Shown: one piece after another, positions 19,301-28,637 of the stretch
Position numbering within the stretch: position 1 is the stretch's first letter
Layout of the letters: the number at the start of each line of letters is the position of its first letter
NCBI GenBank assembly: GCA_014084085.1
Contig: NPFB01000171.1
Location: 4,924-49,794, forward strand
Direction of reading: 5' to 3'
DNA: 44,871 nt
From: Hondaea fermentalgiana
Taxonomy: Eukaryota; Sar; Bigyra; Thraustochytrida; Thraustochytriidae
Program-made: the position numbers and the translations under genes
Notes under the pieces: model-generated
The model's input: the letters and a program-made list of their open reading frames with translations, nothing else
The model's database searches: none
What the model was told of the DNA's origin: nothing

Positions 19301-22300
19301 TGCGAGATCTCAACGTGAGCGCGAGTCGGCTTCAGGTTCGTGCGATCATGAACGAGTATGGTGTTCCTCATCTTGATGGCGCAATCGACTACCCAGCATT
19401 TCTACGCATGATTGGGGTCGAGGAAGAGCGCATGTCCGTCATGCGCATCATCAAACGCATTCGCTTGGGAGTCGCCAAGACACATACTGAACGCGCGAAA
19501 GCAAGCGGCGACGCGTGGCTCCAGGATCTCTTTGGGAAGAATGATCACAAGCGCGATGGCGTGCTCAGTCTTGACGACTTTCTTGATGTCTTGCGAAGGC
19601 TGGATCTGCGGCTTCAAGACAAGGAAGTGGAGCGTCTCGTTCACTTTTTGGATGCCAATAATGATGGCTTTGTCGACTTTAAAGAGTTCATTCAGCAGAT
19701 CGAGCCGCCGACGAGCACGCCTCATGTCCGTGCTGCCGTGCGCAAAGTTCAGATGCAGCTTTCGCGCCGAAGGGCTGATCGCCACACCGTCTGTAAGCCC
19801 TTTCAGCATTTTGACCTCGTTCAAAATGGCACCATCACTAAACGCGACTTCCGATGTGCGATCGCAGCACTTGGCATTCGTCTCGAGCAAGTTGAGCTCA
19901 AGCATCTCGAAGACTCACTTGATATCGAGGAAAACGGCAAAATTCACTATAACGAGTTCGTGCAAGCTGCGATTGGACGGCCCCAGCAGACAAGACTGCG
20001 CAACAATCGTCAATCCTCATCGCGCACGTCGCCAATGGCAGGCCCTGCGAGCCCCACGAGTCCAATGAGCGGCAATCCAACAAACGACGATCCTATTGCG
20101 CTTCTGGAAACGGACCTACAAGACTTCATTGCAAGCGCAGAAACCATGAACATTCCTCTGCAAGAAACTTTTCGCTACTTTGACCGCAATGGAGATGGGA
20201 CCGTGACATGGGACGAGTTTCACAGCGCCATCTTGGAGCTTGGATTCGAGTGCACAAGCGATCAGCTCCGGAAGCTCATGGCACGGGTGAACGGGGTCTC
20301 AATCCCAGCCGCAACAGCGCGGACGGACGGCAGTCGTGCAGCTAGTGGTAGACAGACTATCGACTACAATGCCTTTCTCAAGTATTGGGCAGGCTCACAG
20401 CAGCCTTCTGGGGAAGGTGGCGCTGCGGGTGCTGGCGCCGCAAAGGATCCGCGTTCCGAACGTGACATCATGAAGCTAGTGAAAAAGTTGCGTCGCGAAC
20501 TTCAGTCGTTCCTGCTTGAATCAAACAAACGCGGCATCAAGGCTTCCGATGTGTTTAGTCATTTTGACCTTAATGGCGACGGAACGATCAGCATCGAGGA
20601 GTTTGAGATGGCGCTTGCAGACATATTTGCCGATCACGAACAATTTGACGAGCGCGTGCTTCGTCGCTTCACCGAGACGCTCGACGACTCGAAAGACGGC
20701 GTGGTCGACTACTTTGAATTCCTCGGGATTAAACGGTCCGTCGTCGCCGGCGCAGCAATGCACGATGCTGCCGCCGAGAGCAAGAAACAGTCATGGCAGT
20801 CCTTGTTCGGTTCGAGGCAGATCGAGAAGCAGCGACGGTCCAGCTTGGCGGTGGCACGCTTTGCAATCGAGTCAATTCTCGGAGCTGTGGCAACCGAAGT
20901 GGAAGAACAGGGTCCCATTTGGCAAGCGCAGCGCCGCGCTCGAATTGCGCGCTTAAACAACGCGAGTTTTATTCAGCAAAATGCAAGCGCCGTCAGAGAA
21001 CGAGTATACTGTGCTCGCAAAGCACGAGTCATTCCCTCCAAGCTGCCGGAAAGCGAGAGTGAGCTCGCAAGCAACACTTTGGAAGAGACTTCAGGGCGTT
21101 CGACAGCGACGGCGTCATCGTCCAAGTCTATTGAGCGACGCATGCGCATTGCAAAGAGGATGTACGTTGCGGAAATGGCTGCAGCCCGCATGGCCGAAGA
21201 AGCAGCCATGCGTGCCGAGGAGGCCGCCGAAGCAAAACGTCTCCGCAACGTCGAAGAAGGTGCTCTGCGACACGCTCTGCACGCCATCGGCAACGTCGTC
21301 TTCTTTGCGTCTCGAGCTAGCGTGGTCGAGTTCCTCGACTCCATCGGCCTTGCGCGCTTTCAGGACCGCATCAATGCTACTTCGTATCTTGGTCGCAGTG
21401 ATTGTTATACATTTCCGCTCGGAAACGATCAGGATATGCTCAGCGTGCTTGGGACGGGAAGTACAATTGTAGCACGCAAGGTCAAGCGTGAGCTTCTTCG
21501 TTTGCTCCATGCAGACATCGTTCCCTCGGGGGATCCTGATCCCGCGCGTTGGCCCTCGACACAAGTTTCTCGTTTTGCAGCGACCTGCGGTCTTGACGCT
21601 GCGCAATTTGAAGCTCTTGAGATCGATGGCGAAGCGCTCCTAGAACTCAGTGTTGCCGAGGCCCTCGACGAGATTCAGGTTTGCAACGAGGTTGCGCTGC
21701 AGGCGCTTCTCTTTCGTGCCGCATACATGCACTTCCTGGCGCAGTCCCAAAGTAGCCGAGGTCATGACGAAATGTCCATTGCGAGCTCCACGGGTACCAA
21801 AAATCCCTCAGGTCGCGTCTTTCGCAGCCTCGTTGTGGATGACGCCACGTTACCAAGACCAAACGAAGCCCCGATCGACGAGTGGGGCACGAGGGACGTG
21901 GTGCAGCTCATGTCGAGCTTGGAGCTTCCAGTTGACGAAGTCATGGCTCTTGGTGTTGACGGCGAAACATTATTGGAGCTGAGCGACGAGGAAATTACGC
22001 GAGAGCTTGGCCTTCGCGGCCCGCAGCTCACAAAATTTCGTGGCGCAATCGAAGCTGTTCGACAACCGCCGTGGATGGCCCTGGGCACCGGGCCATACTT
22101 TGAGGCAAGGCTCGCGGCTTCGACAAGCAAGGACAAGTTGTCCACTGTGCGGCAAGATAGCGAGCTTGAGTGCACCATGCTTCGCGTAGGCCGCGAGCAC
22201 GACATTTGGGTTCACGTGGGTCCTGCGCTCAGCGAGGCGTTCCAAGTCGCGCAGCGCGTGCTACGGGCTGGCAGCGAGCAAGAACGTGCCAAGCTTGTCT

Positions 22301-25300
22301 TGGCCGAGAATGCAGCCGGGGACACGGAGCGCGCAGCCAAGGCGCTCACTGTAACAACGGCCGACATTGATGCGGAGGAAGGCCGCGTTATGGAATTCAT
22401 TCAACATGCGACTCGCAGTGGTCTGCCCGTCCTAGAGACCTTCAAGTCGCGCGACGACCAAGGCGATGAATCGTTGTCTCTGTTTAAATTCGAAGAGGCA
22501 CTTCTTGCCCTCGGGTATAACTGCGAGGATCTCGGTCTCTTGCGCGTCACTCTTCAGTCGCGTCTTCGCGATGAGAACCGGAAAACGTGCATTGCATACA
22601 GATTATTTTACGTAAGGTGTCTGAACTGCGCAGAGTTCCACCAACCATTCTTTACCAAGTCAAGAAGCTCGCAAAAGATGGCGTTCTCCAGTGATGGATC
22701 GATGGTGAGTCTGCTCATGGAGAGCTATGCACCTGACGGTCAGCCAGCTTCACGTAGCGGCTCTGACGCTGCTGAAGACGTCAAAATCGATCTGCAGCGG
22801 ACGGTTCGCGTACGGTACGGTGGCGGATCTGCGCTGTACGATGCAACGATTGTGTGTGATCACAAGAATGGAAGCTATGACGTTCAGTTCGAGGAGACCG
22901 GCGAAGTTCGCGTTGTACCCTTTGACTGGGTTGAGTTTCGCTCTCCAGCTTTGCCATCGCGTGCCACGAGTTCATCACGCGTTCTAAATTTGCAGTTGGC
23001 AAGTTGCGAGCCGAGCTTTTCACGCGGAATTCATGTGTGGCGTATGGCCATACGCCACCTTGTAAACGACATTGCCCTGGGCGTATCAACACTGCGCGGG
23101 GGAAAGCGGCGCTTCGTTGGCATGGACTGTCGCGGAAACCTCATTTGTCAGGGCTATTCCGCTGCTAAAGTGCGCAGTATGCAGCGTTTTGCGCGACTCA
23201 ACAAGCGAGGGTATTCCGTCGGGGAGAGTATACTTGTGCGTCTTGACCTTGACGCCCAAGAACTTCACCTATTTTTAGCACCGCAAGCTCTTGACGCCAA
23301 AGCTTGCATTGACGACCTCGAGGAGCTTGCGCGGATTCGCCTTCAGGAAGTGCATAAAATGCACGATGTATCAAGCTCGACACAGACAATTCGGTCCTTT
23401 GTTCGACGGAAGAAGGAGCAGATTGAAAAGTTTTTGCAGCGCAAGATGGAGCATCACCAACGCGTTGTGCCCGTATCCGTCATTTCGTGCGAGCTCTTTG
23501 AGCTTGGGCTCGAGGCTCGCGAGACGGACCTCTTTGCGTTTTTGCAGCCATTCCTGCATCGTCGCAAGGACGGAATCGATCCCGTCGCAATGCTCGAAGG
23601 TCTCAACCTTGCAAGTGACAAACGCTGGGAGAGCGACTCGGAGGACGACGATGCGGATGTCAATATGCAAACAGGAGCTCATCCGGCCTCTTACGAGCCT
23701 GGTATTTTGTTACGCGGAGCTGGCGATGCGGTGCAGACAGTCGAGGCACGCAAAGCCACGTCAACGCTTGCACAGGCAAAGCTTGGGGCGCTCGTTCAAG
23801 TTCGATATGGAGGTGGATCAACGTGGTATGAGGGCAAAATTGTTGATATTGAGAGAAGCGAGGACGGGGGAGCCCCGACATTTGGGATCCAGTATGAGGA
23901 CGGCGAAACGGAATTTGGCGTGCGCATGAGCAATATGCGCATTTCGCGCCAAGAGCAAGCTCCAACGCAAGCTCCGCAGAGTCGGCTCTTCTTGCAGCTT
24001 TATTGCCGATTGCTTGCATACATGGCGCCCGTGTCTGTCAACCAGCGCGAGGACCGACTGGCGCAGCGTCAGGCAAAGATGCTGGAAAAGTCTCGACGAT
24101 CTACCGCGGCCAGAGGCCGCTACTGGCAAAAAGGACAGCATCACGAAGTAGAGATTGCCAGTCCGGAAGGACCTGGAGCTTCTGTACCAATGCGCTCCGG
24201 CGCGTCGAGCGTGCGGAATATTTCAACGACACGGCCGCAAGCTCGGGCTACGCAGGTGCAAATGCGAGGTTCAACCTTTTCCGATGTGGGCGGCCTTCGC
24301 ACGCAAGAGCTCTTGCGGAAGCGTCTAAACACGCCGCACCCAGTGAATTGGTCACAAACGACAAGTGTGCAGCACCAATTCTATGCCCCGCTCGCGATAA
24401 AGCAGCAAGGCGGAGACAGAAGCGAGGGCCAGTCGGAATCTGAATACGCGTCATCTCGAGTCCCAGAAGCGGTGGTGTCAGACCAAGCGTGGACCTTGGT
24501 GGGTTCAGTCGATGTGGAGGCCATGCAAAAAGTTTCGTGCGGCGAGGCGGGCATTCCCGTCTCGCTACGCCTCGATGCGCCCTCGGACAGAAGCTACTAC
24601 CGAATTTGCTTTATGGGCATACTTGGAACTGTGAGTCCTTCTGGCGTCTTTACCAAGATTCAGGCCCCTGTGGAGCCCGTTCGAGCGGTGATGAACAAGA
24701 GTCGGGTGAGGATCGGTGGTGGCTGGGAGCACGACGTCTTCGATTCGCTTGCTGAAAGCGATAATGCAGATTTCTCTGCTGGTCGTTTCTTCCTACTGAG
24801 TGGGGCCATTACGGCACACGGAAAGGACAAAAGCGAAGCTTCAGCCGATTCTCGCGTTAATGTGAAGAAACGCCAATCTTCTACGAGCAAAAAGCGGGCA
24901 AAAGCGAACCAAATCGGCGGGCTGCCGCAACCGCCGCATCGTGGCATGCAAGCGGGCGCACCTGCAATAAATCAACGTTCAGGCACAGGGCCGGCGCAAT
25001 CTGTGCTCGTGCGTACTATTGACATTGAAGACATGGGGCGGAGCAACGAATTTATGGCAAGCAATCGAGAGCGTTCGTTTCAGCAAGAAAAAGAAGTCTC
25101 TAGCGTTGACCGCACCATCGCGTCCAACGAAGCGGACGGCCCGTACATGGATGAACGCATCGAAGACGACCATAATTCGGCAAAGGATACAGTGCGAGGG
25201 CGCTCGCCGCGCCGAAAGGGCCACAGGAAGGACCCACACCTGAGTCAAAGTCCTTCGCGACGGTTCCGGTCGCCGCCGCGAACGTCGTCGCTGCAAGCAT

Positions 25301-26424
25301 CGTTTTCCGAGGATGAAAAGATCGTGATTGATCGATGGCTTCACTTTGCCAAACTCAATGAATTCGGTGAACCTCACGACATGGTCGACGAATTTGAGGC
25401 ACTTGGATCTCGGGAAAACCGCATGCGCAATAGATTTCAAAACGTGGCGTTCATTCATCCTGAAAAACCGTGGTTCAATATGGCGCGGGAGCGCGGTTGG
25501 CTTCCAGGCCGCGAGGAACAACGCAAGATTCGTCATTGGGTTCGGCGAACAAAGACGCAGCGCCCAAGCCGTAGATCAACGACGCAGACCTTGTACGAGG
25601 CTCTTGTTCAGGGTTTCCCTGAGAAACCATGGCTCGAGCGTGTTCCGCAAAAGGACAGATCGGGAAACAAAAAGGACAAGACTGGAGCAACCGACGTCAG
25701 CCAAGGACGACCCGTCGCGAAACAGGCTGTCTCCTTAAAGAAGAATGGGGTGGTATCTCCACAGAAGAAGAATAAGAAGAAGGCCCATCTCGACGATGGT
25801 CGCTCGCAGGTAACCTTGGGGGTGGCTGCCTCGACGTCTGCGCAGGGGCGTGTACAGCAGGAGCTTGAGCGTGGCATGGATCATGTGAAGCGCAATCCGC
25901 AGCGCATCGACGAAGACATCAAAAAGCTCCACGAGATCAGGGCTGGTCTTGACTTGCAGTCGGATGCACAGCTACAGCATATCAGCAGAGACCTTGCAAA
26001 GCTGTACGAGACCAAGGCGGGTCTGGAGGCCATTGCAGAAAAGAAGCATGTCGTCAATGCAGACGAGCTTCGACGTGTCGCACAGGTTAAGGCTCTCGAA
26101 GCGACCCTGCAAGCTAATGAGGAAGCACAACTTGCCTGGGAGCGGGAGCAACGTCTTCGTCAGGCGCAAAGACTTCAATTGCAGCAGGCTCAGGTTGATC
26201 GCCGTGAGACAAGACTTCAGCATCTAGAAGCGGAAGTTCGCGCTAATGCTCAACGACAAAGTTGGGCGCAGCGCGTCGATGACGCTTTTGTCGCTCAAGG
26301 TGGGCGCGCCGAGGCCACAGAGGCCACAGTACGTGCGCAACGTTTGGATTACGGCGACGAGGATGAAGATCAGGCCGCTTTGGAGCGGGCGGTGAGTCGC
26401 ACAGGCAAGAATATTCCCTTATGA
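16315..26424 (+). CDS. Giant EF-hand / SAM-like / Tudor-like / SPRY-like protein
   Basis: A 3,369-residue protein in one uninterrupted 10.1-kb frame. The first ATG is at 16315 (MSASAFAVGD). Residues 8-75 look like a Tudor/Agenet-type barrel. Residues 315-1470 hold about 13 EF-hand loops, about eight canonical, for example DADNNGLIDRKE, DANSDGLITRSE, DANNDGFVDFKE, DRNGDGTVTWDE and DLNGDGTISIEE; others are degenerate. Around 1670, 1745 and 1856-1920 are three SAM-like helical domains (e.g. VVEFLDSIGLARF and WGTRDVVQLMSSLEL). Residues 2163-2205 and 2490-2540 are two similar Tudor-like barrels sharing VRYGGGS. Residues 2229-2325 look SPRY-like. The C-terminal third is basic and disordered with two PEKPW motifs (about 3047 and 3101) and a coiled coil (3180-3325). 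It is probably a Ca2+-responsive scaffold. I do not recognise a named family. Confidence 0.85.
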   Translation: MSASAFAVGDLVECRPYYERPEGATPSANAAVYVHGRVLKRGVPPPQNARAFEGEHYLVELVDAEKPKKQIIVPGAWTMPEGQGVVIWDTITDTIKRFEARGESARACLHEFLGDDSCVIEQFAKALLHMDPKLVIPHRDVFTQVLWRQGLLDKLAELVVWTKLAAHPDLAEIMHPSRPQPRGSGNDALANAREWANEVFRRFSPVKMSAIFEPLACFKGDRLTPKERDDITRAIATSPPNALCKQEDFVKLIDAVGIERKPGAQANRKFRASNGAGHERKELDTPEDGLTADERLEREMIKIVRLAYDIKVDCRDFFESFDLDFDNTISAKDFIKGMTQLGVRGLDANSLERIMLRRGLELSPDGHVDYRKFLALLAPQKWRRGSGVEELRANAVAVAALEQLRIIIHEISIQKKSTLEEVFADFDADNNGLIDRKEFSRGLRKLGIDLADSQVRILMHMFESTSENGRGIDARAFRTEILRKPAMLLALREQTSGAKPDSPRHLSQDILFETSKVLAKAKVDGTNLREYFESFACDSSSRALGIDAFFEACSKLGLVVQQLTEEKLDILNAFHSALAELEGVVRGRDRVDALLALAQLCPDGLLQAAAADASKHLVDFTFDQLVDVVADELARGTSMDACFASFDDNQNGLLSASEMHEALRALHLKLDLSKVRLLMQKFPGGKHGFVQREAFRQAIEERIKARAQFRGALVYAQEAFPDLASIFSKFDLKKKGKISLASALQALADINVHYTEDALLAGVGAKYIAKDKMELLYEKLFKDLAASKKGNVTKSLWSAPSTAIQETKLPSPVPNEEKELEQKIAHVQDQEPARSTFDQEQKSAHPTPSHAPRGTVARAHDVLSRLRTLVQKAASQGVSMVESFAHFDANSDGLITRSEFKLGLKKLGLKLGTRELEVLMTEFKVPGGDFIDITHFFKAMGPVKTTPAVTVDKLLEDLRALLRERQKHGADNQICFEYFDRDGTRSITERQLEDGLRDLNVSASRLQVRAIMNEYGVPHLDGAIDYPAFLRMIGVEEERMSVMRIIKRIRLGVAKTHTERAKASGDAWLQDLFGKNDHKRDGVLSLDDFLDVLRRLDLRLQDKEVERLVHFLDANNDGFVDFKEFIQQIEPPTSTPHVRAAVRKVQMQLSRRRADRHTVCKPFQHFDLVQNGTITKRDFRCAIAALGIRLEQVELKHLEDSLDIEENGKIHYNEFVQAAIGRPQQTRLRNNRQSSSRTSPMAGPASPTSPMSGNPTNDDPIALLETDLQDFIASAETMNIPLQETFRYFDRNGDGTVTWDEFHSAILELGFECTSDQLRKLMARVNGVSIPAATARTDGSRAASGRQTIDYNAFLKYWAGSQQPSGEGGAAGAGAAKDPRSERDIMKLVKKLRRELQSFLLESNKRGIKASDVFSHFDLNGDGTISIEEFEMALADIFADHEQFDERVLRRFTETLDDSKDGVVDYFEFLGIKRSVVAGAAMHDAAAESKKQSWQSLFGSRQIEKQRRSSLAVARFAIESILGAVATEVEEQGPIWQAQRRARIARLNNASFIQQNASAVRERVYCARKARVIPSKLPESESELASNTLEETSGRSTATASSSKSIERRMRIAKRMYVAEMAAARMAEEAAMRAEEAAEAKRLRNVEEGALRHALHAIGNVVFFASRASVVEFLDSIGLARFQDRINATSYLGRSDCYTFPLGNDQDMLSVLGTGSTIVARKVKRELLRLLHADIVPSGDPDPARWPSTQVSRFAATCGLDAAQFEALEIDGEALLELSVAEALDEIQVCNEVALQALLFRAAYMHFLAQSQSSRGHDEMSIASSTGTKNPSGRVFRSLVVDDATLPRPNEAPIDEWGTRDVVQLMSSLELPVDEVMALGVDGETLLELSDEEITRELGLRGPQLTKFRGAIEAVRQPPWMALGTGPYFEARLAASTSKDKLSTVRQDSELECTMLRVGREHDIWVHVGPALSEAFQVAQRVLRAGSEQERAKLVLAENAAGDTERAAKALTVTTADIDAEEGRVMEFIQHATRSGLPVLETFKSRDDQGDESLSLFKFEEALLALGYNCEDLGLLRVTLQSRLRDENRKTCIAYRLFYVRCLNCAEFHQPFFTKSRSSQKMAFSSDGSMVSLLMESYAPDGQPASRSGSDAAEDVKIDLQRTVRVRYGGGSALYDATIVCDHKNGSYDVQFEETGEVRVVPFDWVEFRSPALPSRATSSSRVLNLQLASCEPSFSRGIHVWRMAIRHLVNDIALGVSTLRGGKRRFVGMDCRGNLICQGYSAAKVRSMQRFARLNKRGYSVGESILVRLDLDAQELHLFLAPQALDAKACIDDLEELARIRLQEVHKMHDVSSSTQTIRSFVRRKKEQIEKFLQRKMEHHQRVVPVSVISCELFELGLEARETDLFAFLQPFLHRRKDGIDPVAMLEGLNLASDKRWESDSEDDDADVNMQTGAHPASYEPGILLRGAGDAVQTVEARKATSTLAQAKLGALVQVRYGGGSTWYEGKIVDIERSEDGGAPTFGIQYEDGETEFGVRMSNMRISRQEQAPTQAPQSRLFLQLYCRLLAYMAPVSVNQREDRLAQRQAKMLEKSRRSTAARGRYWQKGQHHEVEIASPEGPGASVPMRSGASSVRNISTTRPQARATQVQMRGSTFSDVGGLRTQELLRKRLNTPHPVNWSQTTSVQHQFYAPLAIKQQGGDRSEGQSESEYASSRVPEAVVSDQAWTLVGSVDVEAMQKVSCGEAGIPVSLRLDAPSDRSYYRICFMGILGTVSPSGVFTKIQAPVEPVRAVMNKSRVRIGGGWEHDVFDSLAESDNADFSAGRFFLLSGAITAHGKDKSEASADSRVNVKKRQSSTSKKRAKANQIGGLPQPPHRGMQAGAPAINQRSGTGPAQSVLVRTIDIEDMGRSNEFMASNRERSFQQEKEVSSVDRTIASNEADGPYMDERIEDDHNSAKDTVRGRSPRRKGHRKDPHLSQSPSRRFRSPPRTSSLQASFSEDEKIVIDRWLHFAKLNEFGEPHDMVDEFEALGSRENRMRNRFQNVAFIHPEKPWFNMARERGWLPGREEQRKIRHWVRRTKTQRPSRRSTTQTLYEALVQGFPEKPWLERVPQKDRSGNKKDKTGATDVSQGRPVAKQAVSLKKNGVVSPQKKNKKKAHLDDGRSQVTLGVAASTSAQGRVQQELERGMDHVKRNPQRIDEDIKKLHEIRAGLDLQSDAQLQHISRDLAKLYETKAGLEAIAEKKHVVNADELRRVAQVKALEATLQANEEAQLAWEREQRLRQAQRLQLQQAQVDRRETRLQHLEAEVRANAQRQSWAQRVDDAFVAQGGRAEATEATVRAQRLDYGDEDEDQAALERAVSRTGKNIPL

Positions 26425-26624
26425 TCGGTCTAATTTACAAGATTTTGATGGCCGACGTGTGGACGATCAATCGAGCAAGCAAGTCCAACGAGCCAAAAGT
26501 CTAGATTGCATTGAAAAAGAGATTCCCTAAAGATCCTATCACATTCTTTCTTGCGTATTTTTTTTGTTCGGGTGCGACGGTACCATCCATCATCTTGCCA
26601 TTTCTACAGTAAATAATAAGGTCA
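26425..26624. other. Convergent 3' regions
   Basis: A short AT-rich spacer between the ends of the giant gene (+) and the SFI1-like gene (-). It likely contains both polyadenylation sites. Confidence 0.5.
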
Positions 26625-27692
26625 TTACACCCAAAAGGATGACGAAGATCGATGTGGGGTGCGCGGCCGTGGTGTTCGTTCAGCTAAAAACGAGTTTGTA
26701 AGAATGATTTCATCCTCAGGCCAAAGCTCGTACTTGCGTGGTGTTCTTGGAGCGACTAGTTTTGGGGGAATCGAGTGGCCCACGCCAATTCTTTCAAGCA
26801 GCTCGAGGGAGTCATGGATGCGCAGCTGAAGAACGCGTTCGGGCTTGTCGTGAAAACGTAGATTGACTGCAGGACGGACGACAAAGGAAGATTTGGATTC
26901 CCGGGGCGCATCAAAGGCGCGAAAATTCTCCCGAACGTACTCGCAGGGGGGGCGACGAAGACGCGGTTTGGGAAGAGCGGGCAACGACGCCAATTCACGA
27001 AACGCGCGTCGAAGGCTTGAACGTTGAAATGCGGCAACGACCCGACGAGACGCTTCGACGCGCTCTCCTCGTCGTCTTGCAGCGAATTCACTACAGCAGC
27101 GTAGTGCTTTGCGAAGGACGTTTTGGCTCTCTTCCATCTCGCGTTTGCAATTCACCCATTCAAGCCAACGTACCCACGACTGGCGTCTGAGAGCTCTTGC
27201 AAAGACGCTTACGATCGAGGCAGCAGCCTCGCGACGTTTGGCAGCTTCACGCTGAACAAGTGCATGCCATTGTGAGATAATTTTACGAAGAAGACTTTGT
27301 TCGAGGGCAAGGCGGACCCATGCACTAAAGTATTGATGTTGGACGGCCCACCGGCGAGCGTTTGATTTGCGAGACAATGGCTCGCAACACTTGCGCCAGG
27401 CTCTGAGATGGTTGCGCAGGAGGGCGCGCACAAGCAAGTCACGGTCTTGGTCCACTGCTTGTTCCGGCTCGGATTCTAGCTTGCTTTGATTCAATTCGGC
27501 CATTCGGCGCATTTTTGCAGCTCGCCGTGCTTGCATGCGCTCGCAGGCCAAAAGAAAGTGATGAGCATCCTCGAGGTCCTGCCGAGGTCCATCTTGAGGA
27601 CGCCACGCCTGCGCCGCTCTTCGACCGCCCACTAATCTGCAGCTTGTCGTCGTCGTCGTCGTCGTCGTCATCGTCTTCGTAAGGACTCGCAT
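26625..27692 (-). CDS. SFI1-like tryptophan-repeat protein (possible centrin binder)
   Basis: A 355-residue basic, helical protein. Residues 95-215 contain spaced Trp motifs in Arg/Leu-rich helices: LRAWRKCC, FSAWVRLA, ISQWHALV and WVRWLEWV, each followed by basic residues. This spacing resembles SFI1-type centrin-binding repeats, which form long helices at centrosomes and basal bodies. Residues about 235-320 form a second, less repetitive region. The N-terminus has a Thr run encoded by an ACG-type repeat. The ATG at 27692 lies only about 7 bp below a TATA-like element, so transcription from that box would start below it and the in-frame ATG at 27671 (MTTTTTTTT) may be the real start. A second TATA box lies at 27965. 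The family call is by repeat pattern only. Confidence 0.55.
   Translation of the reverse strand: MRVLTKTMTTTTTTTTSCRLVGGRRAAQAWRPQDGPRQDLEDAHHFLLACERMQARRAAKMRRMAELNQSKLESEPEQAVDQDRDLLVRALLRNHLRAWRKCCEPLSRKSNARRWAVQHQYFSAWVRLALEQSLLRKIISQWHALVQREAAKRREAAASIVSVFARALRRQSWVRWLEWVNCKREMEESQNVLRKALRCCSEFAARRRGERVEASRRVVAAFQRSSLRRAFRELASLPALPKPRLRRPPCEYVRENFRAFDAPRESKSSFVVRPAVNLRFHDKPERVLQLRIHDSLELLERIGVGHSIPPKLVAPRTPRKYELWPEDEIILTNSFLAERTPRPRTPHRSSSSFWV
27646..27676 (-). repeat. (GTC/GAC)n repeat encoding poly-Thr
   Basis: GTC triplets on the + strand read as ACG (Thr) codons in the N-terminus of the SFI1-like protein. The repeat lies at the possible transcription or translation start. Confidence 0.8.
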
Positions 27693-27698
27693 GGGTCT

Positions 27699-27705
27699 TT
27701 TTATA
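27699..27705 (-). promoter_or_regulatory. Proximal TATA-like box (TATAAAA) of the SFI1-like gene
   Basis: The minus strand reads CATATAAAAAGACCCATG. The box lies immediately upstream of the first ATG at 27692, too close for that ATG to be used if this box sets the start site. Confidence 0.4.
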
Positions 27706-27964
27706 TGGCTGCGAGCTCCTTCCTGCCTATGCCATGCGCCTTACCGTCCCGCTGCAGCGCGCGTCTTCCCGTCGTCTCACGGGAAAGACATTTTGACTGA
27801 CCTGAGCGCGCGCTCTTAGCCCTATACTCGATACCTATCAAACGGTTACATGCTCAATCCAGCTTTTTTTCTTTCTGCCTTTCGAAAGACAGGACCAAAA
27901 ATGCAGAGGCGGCGAGGGGGTTAGGGAGGCTGTGATGCCAGCAGCCAAGAAAGGCCGCAAGGCT

Positions 27965-27971
27965 TTTTATA
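27965..27971 (-). promoter_or_regulatory. Distal TATA-like box (TATAAAA)
   Basis: The minus strand reads GTGTGTATAAAAAGCC, 273 bp before the ATG at 27692. A transcript from here would carry a leader with several ATGs, including very short upstream frames such as ATG-TCT-TTC-CCG-TGA. Which box is used is unknown. Confidence 0.4.
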
Positions 27972-28637
27972 CACACGGCATGTGGGTTCTGTTCTCATCT
28001 CTAGGCTTCTTCGCCCAAAGGCGGGTCGGTATACATGCCCTGAGTTTGAGGTCAAAGTTGAGAGTCTGTGAGTAAATACTGAGGAGGACGGTTTCCTTGG
28101 GCAAGAGTGGATTTCGGTCGGAGGTGCGGGCGAGGTTTGCGATGAGCACGACTCGTCCATGCCATTTCCGTAATTGTAGCTAAACCACAAATGTGTCATT
28201 CTTGCATGCATGGTCTTTTGGGAGGCCCCTTTCGAGAGGTCAGCATTTCGGTGACGGGAAATCCTGACAAGGCAACAGAATGATGGCTGATCAAGGCAAG
28301 TGCTGAGGTGGTGTTTCATTTGTTTTTGTTTCTATGGTTGTTTTTATATTTTGGGCGTAGCTGGAATCATCGTGGTTGGGGCCGCTCGCCAAAGCTTGAG
28401 ACACAAATATACGAAGAGCACGAAGGACAAAGCGAGAAAGGAAAGGACACACAATCAGCATCCGACAGTGGAGCGCGAGCGAATAGCGCAGAGTAGCGCA
28501 GTGCGGTGCAGGGCAGCGTGCTGTAAAAATCCACTTTTTGTTTCTTTTTGTTTCTCTTTTTTTTTTTTTTTGGAAAAAAGGCACGAGACAGCAGGCTATG
28601 GCACGGCAGGGCACACGGCAGAGCAAAAGAATTTCAA

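Larger units (their letters stand above)
27693..28637. other. Intergenic between two minus-strand genes
   Basis: About 945 bp holding the promoter of the SFI1-like gene (right-to-left) and the 3' UTR of the membrane-protein gene. Two minus-strand TATA-like boxes occur. Minus-strand open frames of 60-132 codons at 27921-28319 overlap one of those boxes and have no recognisable domain, so I do not call them. A run of 16 T lies near 28556-28571. Confidence 0.5.

Noticed and set aside
22612..22658. Possible intron in the giant gene (GTAAGG donor, AG acceptors nearby)
   Set aside because: The frame reads through without a stop and the region is short. A retained or cryptic site cannot be told apart without RNA data.
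27921..28319. Minus-strand frames of 60-132 codons between the SFI1-like and membrane-protein genes
   Set aside because: No domain, no clear start context, and a TATA box lies inside. Two different frames look equally plausible, so neither is supported.
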